11,867 nucleotides of DNA from JAZSQT01 sp045538075. GTDB lineage: Bacteria > Chrysiogenota > Deferribacteres > Deferribacterales > Mucispirillaceae. Shown one piece after another: positions 1 to 7,607 of this stretch (positions within the stretch are counted from its first letter, which is position 1; each line of letters starts with the position of its first letter). The notes under the pieces are model-generated. The model searched no databases. It was not told the DNA's origin and saw only the letters and a program-made list of their open reading frames with translations. Both the position numbers and the translations under genes were made by a program. The stretch is taken from contig JAZSQT010000154.1 in assembly GCA_045538075.1 (NCBI GenBank), positions 1 to 11,867 on the forward strand, given 5' to 3'.

Positions 1-378
1 TTTTAAGTGAGCAGTTAAATATGTAATCTTTTTAATAATATAAGACTTTCTTACACCATCAATATCCATAACAACTCTACCATTTACTTTAAAATCTATT
101 TTAGTATTACTTGTTTGAATTTTATACTTTATACTATGAGTTTGATATACATCACCAAATGTAGTTGAACTTACTTCTAAACCTTTTAAACTTTGGAATA
201 CAGTAGCACCACTTACTGATGTTTCAGAATATTTAAACTTTTGAGGTATAGTAGCATAATCATAATGAAGAGTTCCATTTGTCTTATCATAGCCGTTTTT
301 ATTTTCGTTCTTTTTAGGAACTAAATCATAATATTCGGCAATAAAGTTTTCTGCATAAGATAAAATTGTACCTCTCAT
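1..378 (-). CDS. Head-closure-like protein, partial (3' end outside window)
   Basis: I translated this frame by hand: it is open from the ATG at 378 to the window edge (126 codons, no stop). It starts MRGTILSYAENF and contains a beta-rich stretch with the pattern FKVNGRVVMDIDGVRKSYIIKKI near residues 94-116. That resembles the 'K-V-x-x-R-V-x-x-D-G-x-x-Y-x-I' core seen in many phage head-closure or head-tail joining proteins. An AAAGGA ribosome-binding site sits about 9 nt upstream, and the start lies 2 nt after the previous gene's stop. Its position as the third gene after the capsid gene fits a head-tail joining role. The functional call is inference from position and one short pattern; the reading frame itself is secure. 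Confidence 0.6.
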   Translation of the reverse strand, partial: MRGTILSYAENFIAEYYDLVPKKNENKNGYDKTNGTLHYDYATIPQKFKYSETSVSGATVFQSLKGLEVSSTTFGDVYQTHSIKYKIQTSNTKIDFKVNGRVVMDIDGVRKSYIIKKITYLTAHLK

Positions 379-380
379 TA

Positions 381-887
381 TTAATAATCCTTTCTATAAT
401 TATCATAGTCAAAATCTTCATCTGCAAATGTTGATTCTAATAAACCTCTTTGATAAAGTATTAGTATTGCTTTATGAGCAACCATAAGTTGTCCCCTTAA
501 TATATTAACATCAATAGATTTGTCAATACCTATATTAATACCGTGTTGTAATTGTACTGTATCACCTTCAGTAGCCATAGCATACTCAATTTGATATAAT
601 AACGCTAATTCTAGAGTTTCTCTAAAGTATTTGTTTTTAGCAAGTTCGTATTCCATCTTATCATAGTTTCTAGGTCCACTTTTAAAAGAATAAATAAAGT
701 TATAAACATTATCACTAACTTGGAATTGTAAAGTTTTCCATTCTTTTTCGTCCATTTCGTTTACTTCATCACCATAAACACTAGCAACATAATCCTTATC
801 AATTAAATATCTATGATATTCTTTATTATATTTTAATTTATCATCATTATATGGAGTAATATATTCTTGTTTTCTAAACTTTAACAT
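381..887 (-). CDS. Probable head-tail connector protein, unknown family (168 aa)
   Basis: This is an ORF of 168 residues starting MLKFRKQEYITPYND. I chose the ATG at 887 over a GTG five codons upstream because it overlaps the previous gene's stop by one base (TAATG), which suggests translational coupling, and because a GGGGTG purine block lies just upstream. No domain is recognised with certainty. The protein is acidic and mixed alpha/beta in appearance, with a helical middle (roughly residues 80-105) and a Tyr/Asp-rich tail ending DYDNYRKDY. Its position between a DUF4054-type connector and a head-closure-like protein suggests a neck component. The function is inferred from gene order only. 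Confidence 0.6.
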   Translation of the reverse strand: MLKFRKQEYITPYNDDKLKYNKEYHRYLIDKDYVASVYGDEVNEMDEKEWKTLQFQVSDNVYNFIYSFKSGPRNYDKMEYELAKNKYFRETLELALLYQIEYAMATEGDTVQLQHGINIGIDKSIDVNILRGQLMVAHKAILILYQRGLLESTFADEDFDYDNYRKDY

Positions 888-1390
888 TAATATACACCCC
901 ACTTTCTAGTTGCACCTATTGTTTTCATTAATGGATATAACATCATTCCATATTCAGTCATTCTATAATAACTTTCAAAAGTAGATATTTGCTTCATCTT
1001 TGCCTTACCACCTTTGTCATTAGATAGAGTTTCTAAAATATTTGAACTATTTAATGTTATTTCATTATCTATGTTTTTATTTCTATTTAAAGCAAGTTCT
1101 AAATTATGAGCAATATATAAAGAGATACATAAGATTTGGCTTCTATCGTATTCTTCTGCACTAAATAAATGTTGTGCTATATCGCAATATGTTGCAAACA
1201 TAAAGTTAAATTTATTTTTTTCTCTATCAAATACCTTTATAAATTCTGGAAATATTGCTAAGAATACATCTTTGTCATAATCTGCTATTGTAAATCTATC
1301 TTCTCTAAACTTTATAATTTGTTCTTCATTTAATGTTGTGCCTTGCAAAAATTGAGGATTTAATTTCTCTAAAACTCCGTATATACTCAT
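887..1390 (-). CDS. DUF4054-type head-tail connector protein (167 aa)
   Basis: The protein carries the shape expected of DUF4054 proteins found next to DUF2184 capsid genes. It has an N-terminal segment with FREDRFTIADYD and VFLAIFPEF (about residues 28-51), then a Cys/Ala/Leu-rich helix near residues 80-100 with the pattern LYIAHNLELAL, like the 'YLxAHxLAL' helix of the family. Its C-terminus is Tyr/Met-rich (YYRMTEYGMMLYPLMK). The start is well supported by an AAGGAGG site 5 nt before the ATG. It is probably part of the ring joining portal to neck. It lies downstream of a GC-rich hairpin after the capsid gene, so it may be expressed at a lower level than the capsid protein. Confidence 0.7.
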   Translation of the reverse strand: MSIYGVLEKLNPQFLQGTTLNEEQIIKFREDRFTIADYDKDVFLAIFPEFIKVFDREKNKFNFMFATYCDIAQHLFSAEEYDRSQILCISLYIAHNLELALNRNKNIDNEITLNSSNILETLSNDKGGKAKMKQISTFESYYRMTEYGMMLYPLMKTIGATRKWGVY

Positions 1391-1407
1391 TTTTTCCTCC
1401 TTATATT

Positions 1408-1437
1408 AAAAATAGAGTGGGTGTTTATTCCACCCAC
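1408..1437 (-). terminator. Intrinsic terminator/attenuator after the major capsid gene
   Basis: On the minus strand a perfect 7-bp stem (GTGGGTG/CACCCAC, arms at 1431-1437 and 1417-1423) with a 7-nt loop is followed by the T-rich tract TCTATTTTTAA. It lies in the 65-nt gap after the capsid stop and just before the next gene's ribosome-binding site. This is the only GC-rich structure in the late operon and probably gives partial termination, so that capsid protein is made in excess over connector proteins. The T tract is interrupted, so leaky termination is more likely than complete termination. Confidence 0.65.
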
Positions 1438-1455
1438 CCTAAAGGTTATTTAATT

Positions 1456-2499
1456 TTATTCACGATTATCAATGTATCTGATAGCACTAGGTCTAATTAA
1501 TTGTGGTTCACCAACAAATGCTACATATGATGTTAATGTTGCTTGTGCTCTAACATCTGGCATTGTAGCACCACGAGTTAATTCCATACCCATTACACCA
1601 CGCATAACTTCTTCACTGTATCTATAAATGATGATACGACCAGTACCATTAGTACCAGCATTTGCTAAGTATCTAATTGGCATTAATGTAACTTCAGAAG
1701 CATAACCAGCGTAGTTGCTTGGTAAGTTGTCTTTTAAGTATCTATATAATGATACACCAGTAGTTACTGCAGAACCACCTTCACCAGCAATTGCCATAGG
1801 TTTTGCTAATTTACCAAATAATGGTAATGGTAATAAAACTCTATCTGGTAATAATTCATAAGAATATTCAGTATCTGCAATAATATCTAACATAGGAGTT
1901 GTGATTTCAGTGAATAATTCTGTTGCAGTCATTTCTTCCCATTTTGTTTGAGAAACTTCTGCTCTAACAATATCATCTGGAATATTAACAAGACCATAAG
2001 AATCTGGTACATTAGGTAAACCGAAGAATGTAATTTGGTCCATCATTCTGTTATGTTGTAAATTGATAGCAGTATCATATTGGTCAAAAATATTATAACT
2101 AATTTTGTCTGCTTTCATTTCATCAATAAAGCCAACTTCAAGAATATAAGAGAACGCTTGAACTCTTGTTGTTTCTTTATTAAATTGTGCTTTAGCAGTA
2201 ATTAATACATTGTTAGAACCACTTGCATAAGCATTGTCATTAGTAATAGAATAGTTAGTTTTATAAAAACTTGCATATTCCATTGCACCACCAGCATAGA
2301 TGTAAGGTAATGCTTTATACCATTGGAACTCATACATTGGTTTATGTAATACTTGGTCAATGTATTCTAGACTATTTGCTAAATATCCTAAATCAGCGTC
2401 TTGTACCATTGAAGTATCTTTTCTTAATAGTCCTTTAATACCAAATTTATTTTCAATTTTACTTTGTGCTTCAATAAATAATTCTCTATTTTTTGACAT
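1456..2499 (-). CDS. Major capsid protein, DUF2184-type (347 aa)
   Basis: This is the shell-forming capsid subunit. The central block (about residues 123-177) has the family look of DUF2184 major capsid proteins: a charged stretch after GFIDEM, then NRMMDQITFFG and DSYGLVNIPDD, matching the '..D..A..G...YGLLN.P..' pattern. The C-terminus (LIRPSAIRYID) also resembles the conserved 'RP.SVRYLD' end. The length of about 350 aa is normal for the group. Translation starts from the strongest site in the window, AGGAGGT overlapping the end of the upstream cement gene, which suits a highly expressed gene. It is followed by a hairpin terminator. No N-terminal delta domain or obvious cleavage site is seen. 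Confidence 0.87.
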   Translation of the reverse strand: MSKNRELFIEAQSKIENKFGIKGLLRKDTSMVQDADLGYLANSLEYIDQVLHKPMYEFQWYKALPYIYAGGAMEYASFYKTNYSITNDNAYASGSNNVLITAKAQFNKETTRVQAFSYILEVGFIDEMKADKISYNIFDQYDTAINLQHNRMMDQITFFGLPNVPDSYGLVNIPDDIVRAEVSQTKWEEMTATELFTEITTPMLDIIADTEYSYELLPDRVLLPLPLFGKLAKPMAIAGEGGSAVTTGVSLYRYLKDNLPSNYAGYASEVTLMPIRYLANAGTNGTGRIIIYRYSEEVMRGVMGMELTRGATMPDVRAQATLTSYVAFVGEPQLIRPSAIRYIDNRE

Positions 2500-2514
2500 T
2501 ATTTTTACCTCCTA

Positions 2515-3126
2515 TTAGAATAAGTCTACATCAAGTACAATTTCAGCTGTTCTACCAGTTAAATTTGCACCTTCAGTGCCATTTTGTTTACTAGATAATG
2601 GATAACCATATAAGCCAGTAAATTTAGCTTTTGTTAATTCTACTTTTTCACCAGCTAATGAAGCAGTACCGATACCACCTTTTTTGTCAGTATAAACACT
2701 ACCACCAGCAACGATAGCACCATCATCTTGAATTGGCACAAATACATAACCTTTAGTCATAACACTTACTGTTGTATTAGGTAAATGTTTGTATATAAAG
2801 TTAGGTCCTGGAGTTCTTTCAGTTTGACCTTTAACGTCTGCTAAAACAACACCATAAGTTTCACTACCACTAAATTCAGTTGCAGTTGATTTATCAACAA
2901 ATACACCACTGTAAGTTAATTTACCTTCAGAACCATCAGTTCCTCTATGTAATACAACTAATTCACCATTTTCTACATATTCAATTGCTTCATTATCTAA
3001 ATCAACATCTCTAATAAGACCAGCATAATGAACGTCAAGTTGAGTTGTTCTAGATTTTTGACCTGGTAACATACCATCAAAATTAACTACGTCTTTTACT
3101 TTTGAGTACTTAAATAATTTGCTCAT
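2515..3126 (-). CDS. Capsid cement/decoration protein, Gp24-like (203 aa)
   Basis: This is a small, beta-rich protein with many Gly, Thr, Ser and Val residues and no Cys, encoded between the protease/scaffold and the major capsid gene. The N-terminal segment with MLPGQKSRTTQ (about residues 19-29) and the following strands (HYAGLIRDVDLDNEAIEYVENGE) resemble structural cement proteins of the Gp24/DUF2190 type that sit in the same slot next to DUF2184 capsid genes. Such proteins bind the outside of the mature shell and stabilise it. The start has an AAAGGA site upstream. The call rests on overall pattern and gene order. Confidence 0.72.
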   Translation of the reverse strand: MSKLFKYSKVKDVVNFDGMLPGQKSRTTQLDVHYAGLIRDVDLDNEAIEYVENGELVVLHRGTDGSEGKLTYSGVFVDKSTATEFSGSETYGVVLADVKGQTERTPGPNFIYKHLPNTTVSVMTKGYVFVPIQDDGAIVAGGSVYTDKKGGIGTASLAGEKVELTKAKFTGLYGYPLSSKQNGTEGANLTGRTAEIVLDVDLF

Positions 3127-3147
3127 TTTAATAATTCCTTTCCTTTA

Positions 3148-3507
3148 TTATTTTTTAACTCTTAATTTACGAACATATTTAGAAGTAGATTCTGTCATAC
3201 AGTTTTCTCTAAGTGCTTGTTCGTATTCTTTTTCGCTCGGATAAATATGTGGATTGAATTTGTCAAAAAATGCTTGCATTTCATCACTATGTGAATCATA
3301 GCCTACTTCTTCTTCACTATCATTTACAACTGTTTCCACAACAATATCTGGCTCTTGTTTTTCAGCACTATCATTAATAAATTTTTTCATTTCAATTTCT
3401 AATGATTTTGCTAACATTTTTTTATTTTCACCATCTGGTAAACTTGCAATTTCTTTTTGTTTTTCTAAGAAATATGCAGTATCTTTAATAATTACATTAT
3501 CTTCCAT
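3148..3507 (-). CDS. Nested in-frame scaffold from internal start M264 (119 aa)
   Basis: Codon 264 of the protease/scaffold gene is an ATG preceded by AAAAAAGGAG (the AAGGAG core is at 3516-3521) with an ideal 8-nt spacer. This is as good as the sites of the main genes. The product would start MEDNVIIKDTAYFLEKQ and hold a charged helical region plus the basic C-terminal tail that in scaffolds typically contacts the capsid protein. Phages with protease-scaffold fusions often make extra free scaffold this way (lambda Nu3 is the classic case). The site is seen directly; its use is inferred. Confidence 0.55.
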   Translation of the reverse strand: MEDNVIIKDTAYFLEKQKEIASLPDGENKKMLAKSLEIEMKKFINDSAEKQEPDIVVETVVNDSEEEVGYDSHSDEMQAFFDKFNPHIYPSEKEYEQALRENCMTESTSKYVRKLRVKK

Positions 3508-3747
3508 TTGTTTTTCTCCTTTTTTATTAATTTTTTCATTTACAACATCTTCTACTGAATCATTTGTAACGATTATTTCCTCATTTTGCTTAACGATTTT
3601 TTCCTCTTTTACAACTTCAGTTTCTTGATTTTCTTCAACTTTTGGTTGATTTTCTACTACTTCTTCAGTAATTGATGTGTCATTAATTTGTGTTTCTTCT
3701 ACAACTTCTTCAGTTGTTTTTTCTACGTTTTCGTTTTCTAAGACCAT
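3148..3747 (-). CDS. Possible nested in-frame scaffold from internal start M184 (199 aa)
   Basis: Within the protease/scaffold gene, codon 184 is ATG preceded by a GGAGG block (3753-3757) with a 5-nt gap. It falls just after the DUF2213-like domain ends, so a product from here would be the whole scaffold region without the protease, as in the lambda C/Nu3 arrangement. The purine block also encodes the Glu run EMEEEM, so it may reflect coding for Glu codons alone. I hold this start less firmly than the one at residue 264. Confidence 0.35.
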   Translation of the reverse strand: MVLENENVEKTTEEVVEETQINDTSITEEVVENQPKVEENQETEVVKEEKIVKQNEEIIVTNDSVEDVVNEKINKKGEKQMEDNVIIKDTAYFLEKQKEIASLPDGENKKMLAKSLEIEMKKFINDSAEKQEPDIVVETVVNDSEEEVGYDSHSDEMQAFFDKFNPHIYPSEKEYEQALRENCMTESTSKYVRKLRVKK

Positions 3748-4296
3748 TTCTTCCTCCATTTCACTATCAAAAATCATTGCATTTCCAGCTCTACCTTTTT
3801 TTACTAATGCTAAATGATTATAGATAATATCAGTGAAAGAATACATATCGTTTGATTCATCATAACATAATTTTTGTTGATAGCCTAAACTCAATTCCCT
3901 TACCTTATTGTCTTCAATAAGTTTAGCAGTTTGTTCGTCGCATACTCTAATATTGCCTACGATATTATTTCCTTCTCTACATACTCCGAATACTTGACCT
4001 TTAGAGTATTTACTATAATTACTAATATTTACTCCACCTTCTTCATAAACGTGTTCGTGAGTAAATGGTCGCCCTTCTAAACTTTGTAGACTTTCTTCGT
4101 CAAAAACATCTTTTTCAAGTCTATGAACTTCAATTATGCCAGTTTTGTTTTTTAAACCTAACTCTTCTGCTCCGTATCTTTGTACTCCAGTTCTACCCAT
4201 AATACAATTTTCGCAAACAAGAAAGTTATTTTGGTCACGATACATATTATCACTTATGTAAGTTTTAAATTTGTATTTTTTTGAATCAAATATCAT
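3148..4296 (-). CDS. DUF2213-type prohead protease with C-terminal scaffold (382 aa)
   Basis: The N-terminal 178 residues look like DUF2213, a capsid-maturation protease family. They contain GRPFTHEHV (about 75-83), KGQVFGV (99-105), VRELSLGY (132-139) and HLALVKKGRAGNAM (161-174). His80 or His82 together with Ser136 are plausible catalytic residues by analogy with herpesvirus-type prohead proteases; this is inference. Residues 180-382 are Glu/Val/Lys-rich, low complexity and helix-prone, as in scaffolds, and end in a basic tail (SKYVRKLRVKK). The start has a GAGGTGAT site about 7 nt upstream. Two internal ATGs with good ribosome-binding sites (residues 184 and 264) could give separate scaffold products. 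MIFDS occurs both at the N-terminus and at 174-178, the end of the protease domain. Confidence 0.8.
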   Translation of the reverse strand: MIFDSKKYKFKTYISDNMYRDQNNFLVCENCIMGRTGVQRYGAEELGLKNKTGIIEVHRLEKDVFDEESLQSLEGRPFTHEHVYEEGGVNISNYSKYSKGQVFGVCREGNNIVGNIRVCDEQTAKLIEDNKVRELSLGYQQKLCYDESNDMYSFTDIIYNHLALVKKGRAGNAMIFDSEMEEEMVLENENVEKTTEEVVEETQINDTSITEEVVENQPKVEENQETEVVKEEKIVKQNEEIIVTNDSVEDVVNEKINKKGEKQMEDNVIIKDTAYFLEKQKEIASLPDGENKKMLAKSLEIEMKKFINDSAEKQEPDIVVETVVNDSEEEVGYDSHSDEMQAFFDKFNPHIYPSEKEYEQALRENCMTESTSKYVRKLRVKK

Positions 4297-4314
4297 TCGT
4301 TAATCACCTCAACT

Positions 4315-5841
4315 TTACTCACTCCCTTCTTTAATTCTGACATTGGGAGTTGGTTTCTTTTCATTGTGTTCGCCTCCATAGTTTTCAGAAGCCATTTCTT
4401 TGCCTTTATCATTTTGGTTTTTGCCTTGGTTTAATGCTTTAGCAAGTTCAATTTGTTCTTCGTTGTAAGTCTTATCACCAAATTTTTTAATGAAACTATC
4501 ATCATAATTATTAAATATATCATTATTGTTTTGCATAATTTCACTTAATGATTTGATAAATGTCTTCTTATCCATACCATTTGATTTATATACTTCAACT
4601 AAAGCGTCTACCATCTTACCAAATACATCAGCAGTTTCTTTGTCTCCAATTTCTCTAACTTTATTAAATTGAATTTCAAAGTCTGGTGCGTTTTTACCAT
4701 ATTTAGATTTGTATAAACATCTAATAAGTATATCATAAAAACCATAAACATACATATTTTGAATTTGTTTTATATATGCGTGTGCGTTTTCAGTTGTTTG
4801 ATTATCATTTACACCATCTTCAAATAACACTGAGTATGGAACATTTGCACTAGCAGTTAAGTCTAATCTAATTGATTTAATAACTTCACTTACGTTTGAC
4901 ATAGTTACATTTTCGTACTTAAATTCATCTTCACTACCTATGAATAATATATTACTATAATTCAATGATTTAGCCATTATTTGTAATTTTGTTTTCATTG
5001 CTTCATAAGCACGTTCTGACATTTGTGCGAAGTCAGTATCTACATCTGTTTTTAATACTCTTTGTGAACTAATTAAGAACATATTAATAACTGCACTAAT
5101 ACAAGTCTTGTATCTATTTAAAGATTCCCATATACGTTCTAATGTACTTACACCCCAGTATTGTTCAATTTTCTTTTGAATTTCTGGTAATGAACCAGTT
5201 GTATATATTAATAATCTACTTCTATGTACTTTAAGTTGTTTTGTTCTTTTACCACCAAGTCTTACTTTAAAATATAGTGGTTCACCTAATAAGTTAGGGT
5301 CAGTAATACCATTGTCTCCAATACTTTCTACTAAGTCTCCACTAGGATATACTCCAAACCATCTTTCTAAAGTTTTAAGACCTAAAAAATAATCTGCTTG
5401 AATAGTGTTTATATCTAAAGGTTTCATAAGCTCTCTTTCGCTCATTTGACCTTTTATACAAACTAAACTAGCACCACCACCAAACGCTTCACCTTGATAT
5501 ATTAATTGATATAAAGGAACATACAACTTTTTTATTTCTTTTTTAATATATTTTATTTCTTCACTTGTCATTCCTTTTGAATTTATATCTATGCCATTTA
5601 ATGCATTTGAAGCTCTATAATTTAGTATTTTTCTAAATAATGGTTCTTCTCTTTCAACTTGCATTATAGTATTTATATCCCAAGTTTTTCTATTGTTAGC
5701 TAAAAATTGAGTTGCATTTAAAAAGTCAGTAGTACCAGCACCTTGAGATAAAGCGTAATTACTATAACTATCAAACACGTTATTATATAAAGTTCTCAGT
5801 TCTTGTATTTGTTCTTTACTTGCCATCTTTACTTTAGCCAT
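4315..5841 (-). CDS. Portal protein, DUF1073-type (508 aa)
   Basis: This protein forms the ring at the capsid vertex through which DNA enters and leaves. Recognisable family patterns are LFRKILNYRASNALNGIDI (about residues 68-86, like 'lyr+ivd.pa.d.l..gi.i'), the Gly-rich GEAFGGGASLVCI (117-129), KVHRSRLLIY with TTGSLPE (204-220), and YWGVSTLERIWESLNRY (228-244). The length is typical. It directly follows the large terminase gene (6 nt between the genes), the usual packaging order. The start at 5841 has only a distant GGAG (about 13 nt), so it may depend on coupling to terminase translation. A second in-frame ATG at codon 6 has no better site. Confidence 0.85.
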   Translation of the reverse strand: MAKVKMASKEQIQELRTLYNNVFDSYSNYALSQGAGTTDFLNATQFLANNRKTWDINTIMQVEREEPLFRKILNYRASNALNGIDINSKGMTSEEIKYIKKEIKKLYVPLYQLIYQGEAFGGGASLVCIKGQMSERELMKPLDINTIQADYFLGLKTLERWFGVYPSGDLVESIGDNGITDPNLLGEPLYFKVRLGGKRTKQLKVHRSRLLIYTTGSLPEIQKKIEQYWGVSTLERIWESLNRYKTCISAVINMFLISSQRVLKTDVDTDFAQMSERAYEAMKTKLQIMAKSLNYSNILFIGSEDEFKYENVTMSNVSEVIKSIRLDLTASANVPYSVLFEDGVNDNQTTENAHAYIKQIQNMYVYGFYDILIRCLYKSKYGKNAPDFEIQFNKVREIGDKETADVFGKMVDALVEVYKSNGMDKKTFIKSLSEIMQNNNDIFNNYDDSFIKKFGDKTYNEEQIELAKALNQGKNQNDKGKEMASENYGGEHNEKKPTPNVRIKEGSE

Positions 5842-5847
5842 ATCATA

Positions 5848-7605
5848 TTAAACACTCCATTTCTTTTGAGTTTTTACTACTGTATTTATTAAATATCTTA
5901 CACAGTCTGGGAAGTGGTCATTAACTTTTAATGGTTCTTCTATTCCAACTGCAAGTTTTTTATCATCTAAACAGTATGAGTAACATTCATTAAGACCGTT
6001 TCTACAACTGTAATGTATTCGTATTTTGTTTTTAGCAAAACCATCTCTTACTAACCATATACCAGTTAAACTTTTATCTAACTTTTTGTCTGGTTTTACT
6101 TCTTTTCTTCGTTTTCCTACATCATTTTTAGCCTTTTTATATGCTACTCCTTTAATTATTAATTCGTTGATTAAACCAGTTGCACTAGGGTCAATAATTA
6201 CTGCTACATAGTCTCCTTTGTTTCTTGATTTAATCATTTCTATTATCTTATCAGCATAAAAACTATTTGTAGGTGGTATATAATTTCCACCTTGTAGTTC
6301 TTGCTTTTTACCATCAAATCTATATTCTTTCCATATATTACAAGTAAAGTCGTATTCAACATCACAGTCAATACATACAAATGCGTTCTTCATACCATAG
6401 TCAACTACTAAAAATCTACAATAAGATGATTTATCTGGTATTTCTTCTCTTATTATATTTTTATCAGTTAATGTATCCCATACTGCATTATCACTACTTG
6501 CTCTTACTCCACGAATATCTCTTTTAAATACTACTGATGTCTTATCATATGAGTTTTCTATCTTTTCTCTATCTACGTCAGACATTGCTAAGTTGTCATC
6601 GTGAGTAAAATGGAAATATCTAAAGTTTAATCCGTTTTTAACGTTGTTTGGATTTTCAAAGTATTCTTTAAAACAACAATAATCAAGTCGGTACTTTTCA
6701 TTGTATCGTTTTTTTACTTCTGCATATCCTTCTCTTAATTTAATAAGAAATGTTCTACGCACTTTATCGTTTGCTTCTAGTTCTTTTTCATCTTTAAAGT
6801 TAAACTTCTTTAAGAAAGTTGCTAGTAATTTATTATATACATTCTTATTTTCTCTTGCCTTTTCACCTAAGTTTTTCTTATACAAGTCTGCATAATATAC
6901 TCTTTTTTCTAGTATATCTGTAACTTGATAATCATCTGCTATAAGTGGTTTTTCATAAGTTGTATAATATTCATATTCACCAGCCTTAGGGTTTTGAGTA
7001 TGAATTATTTTTCTTTGCTTACTAGCATTTGTACGAGAAGCACCTTCAGTTATCGTGTTTATATGTTGTGCTATTGCTTCGTTTGCATAATGACTACCGT
7101 AACTGAACCCTCTAAACTTTTCTCTATCGTTTACTTCACCACCAGCAAAGAAATGTATCTCTTTTACTAATCCATAGAAATCTATAAATGTAAATATTGT
7201 TCTATCATCTACTTTTTTCTTTTCACCGTGTGGTAATAAGTATTTTATACCAAATCCATCGGCTTCTAAGATAGTTTGTATAGCGTGGTTTATTGTTTGC
7301 CCAGTTGCTAAATGCAATTTATTAGGACAATTCATAAGGTATACTGCCCAAGAATATAATGCATATACGTCCTTACCACCACGCTTACCACCTTCAACTG
7401 TGATATGTTGTACTGAATCTCCAGTTATATCTTTAAATAGTTGCTTTGCTTTAGGATTTAAGAATTGTTTGTCTCTTCTATCTAATGGTAAGTCAAATGT
7501 TCCATAAGCATAGTTGATATTCCAACCTATTCCTTTATCTATTAAGGCTTTGTATATCTCTTGTCTTTCTGGTGTAAAGTCGTATATCTTTGAATTTTTT
7601 GCCAT
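5848..7605 (-). CDS. terL: Terminase large subunit, ATPase and nuclease (585 aa)
   Basis: This is the DNA-packaging motor and genome-cutting enzyme. The ATPase domain shows a Walker A-like EGGKRGGKD at residues 71-79, a Walker B end with catalytic Glu at YANEA (173-177), and a coupling motif HTQNP (202-206). The RNase H-fold nuclease shows FLVVDYG (Asp402), VAVIIDPSA (Asp472) and the closing NDHFPDCVRY (562-571, Asp567), giving the acidic triad. At 585 aa it is longer than most relatives. The excess maps to a Lys/Glu-rich helical stretch between about residues 222 and 328, which separates the coupling motif from FHFTHDDN. It lies 2 nt after the small-subunit stop with only a weak ribosome-binding site, so coupled translation is likely. 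Confidence 0.93.
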   Translation of the reverse strand: MAKNSKIYDFTPERQEIYKALIDKGIGWNINYAYGTFDLPLDRRDKQFLNPKAKQLFKDITGDSVQHITVEGGKRGGKDVYALYSWAVYLMNCPNKLHLATGQTINHAIQTILEADGFGIKYLLPHGEKKKVDDRTIFTFIDFYGLVKEIHFFAGGEVNDREKFRGFSYGSHYANEAIAQHINTITEGASRTNASKQRKIIHTQNPKAGEYEYYTTYEKPLIADDYQVTDILEKRVYYADLYKKNLGEKARENKNVYNKLLATFLKKFNFKDEKELEANDKVRRTFLIKLREGYAEVKKRYNEKYRLDYCCFKEYFENPNNVKNGLNFRYFHFTHDDNLAMSDVDREKIENSYDKTSVVFKRDIRGVRASSDNAVWDTLTDKNIIREEIPDKSSYCRFLVVDYGMKNAFVCIDCDVEYDFTCNIWKEYRFDGKKQELQGGNYIPPTNSFYADKIIEMIKSRNKGDYVAVIIDPSATGLINELIIKGVAYKKAKNDVGKRRKEVKPDKKLDKSLTGIWLVRDGFAKNKIRIHYSCRNGLNECYSYCLDDKKLAVGIEEPLKVNDHFPDCVRYLINTVVKTQKKWSV

Positions 7606-7607
7606 TA

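Noticed and set aside
888..902. GTG start five codons upstream for the 381-887 gene
   Set aside because: It would use the purine block GGGGTG as codons rather than as ribosome-binding site and gives a larger overlap; the ATG in TAATG is better.
6026..7170. Several plus-strand open frames of 60-80 codons opposite the terminase genes
   Set aside because: They lie fully inside well-supported minus-strand coding sequence, lack ribosome-binding sites, and read as Phe/Ser/Leu-rich antisense of a Lys/Glu-rich protein.
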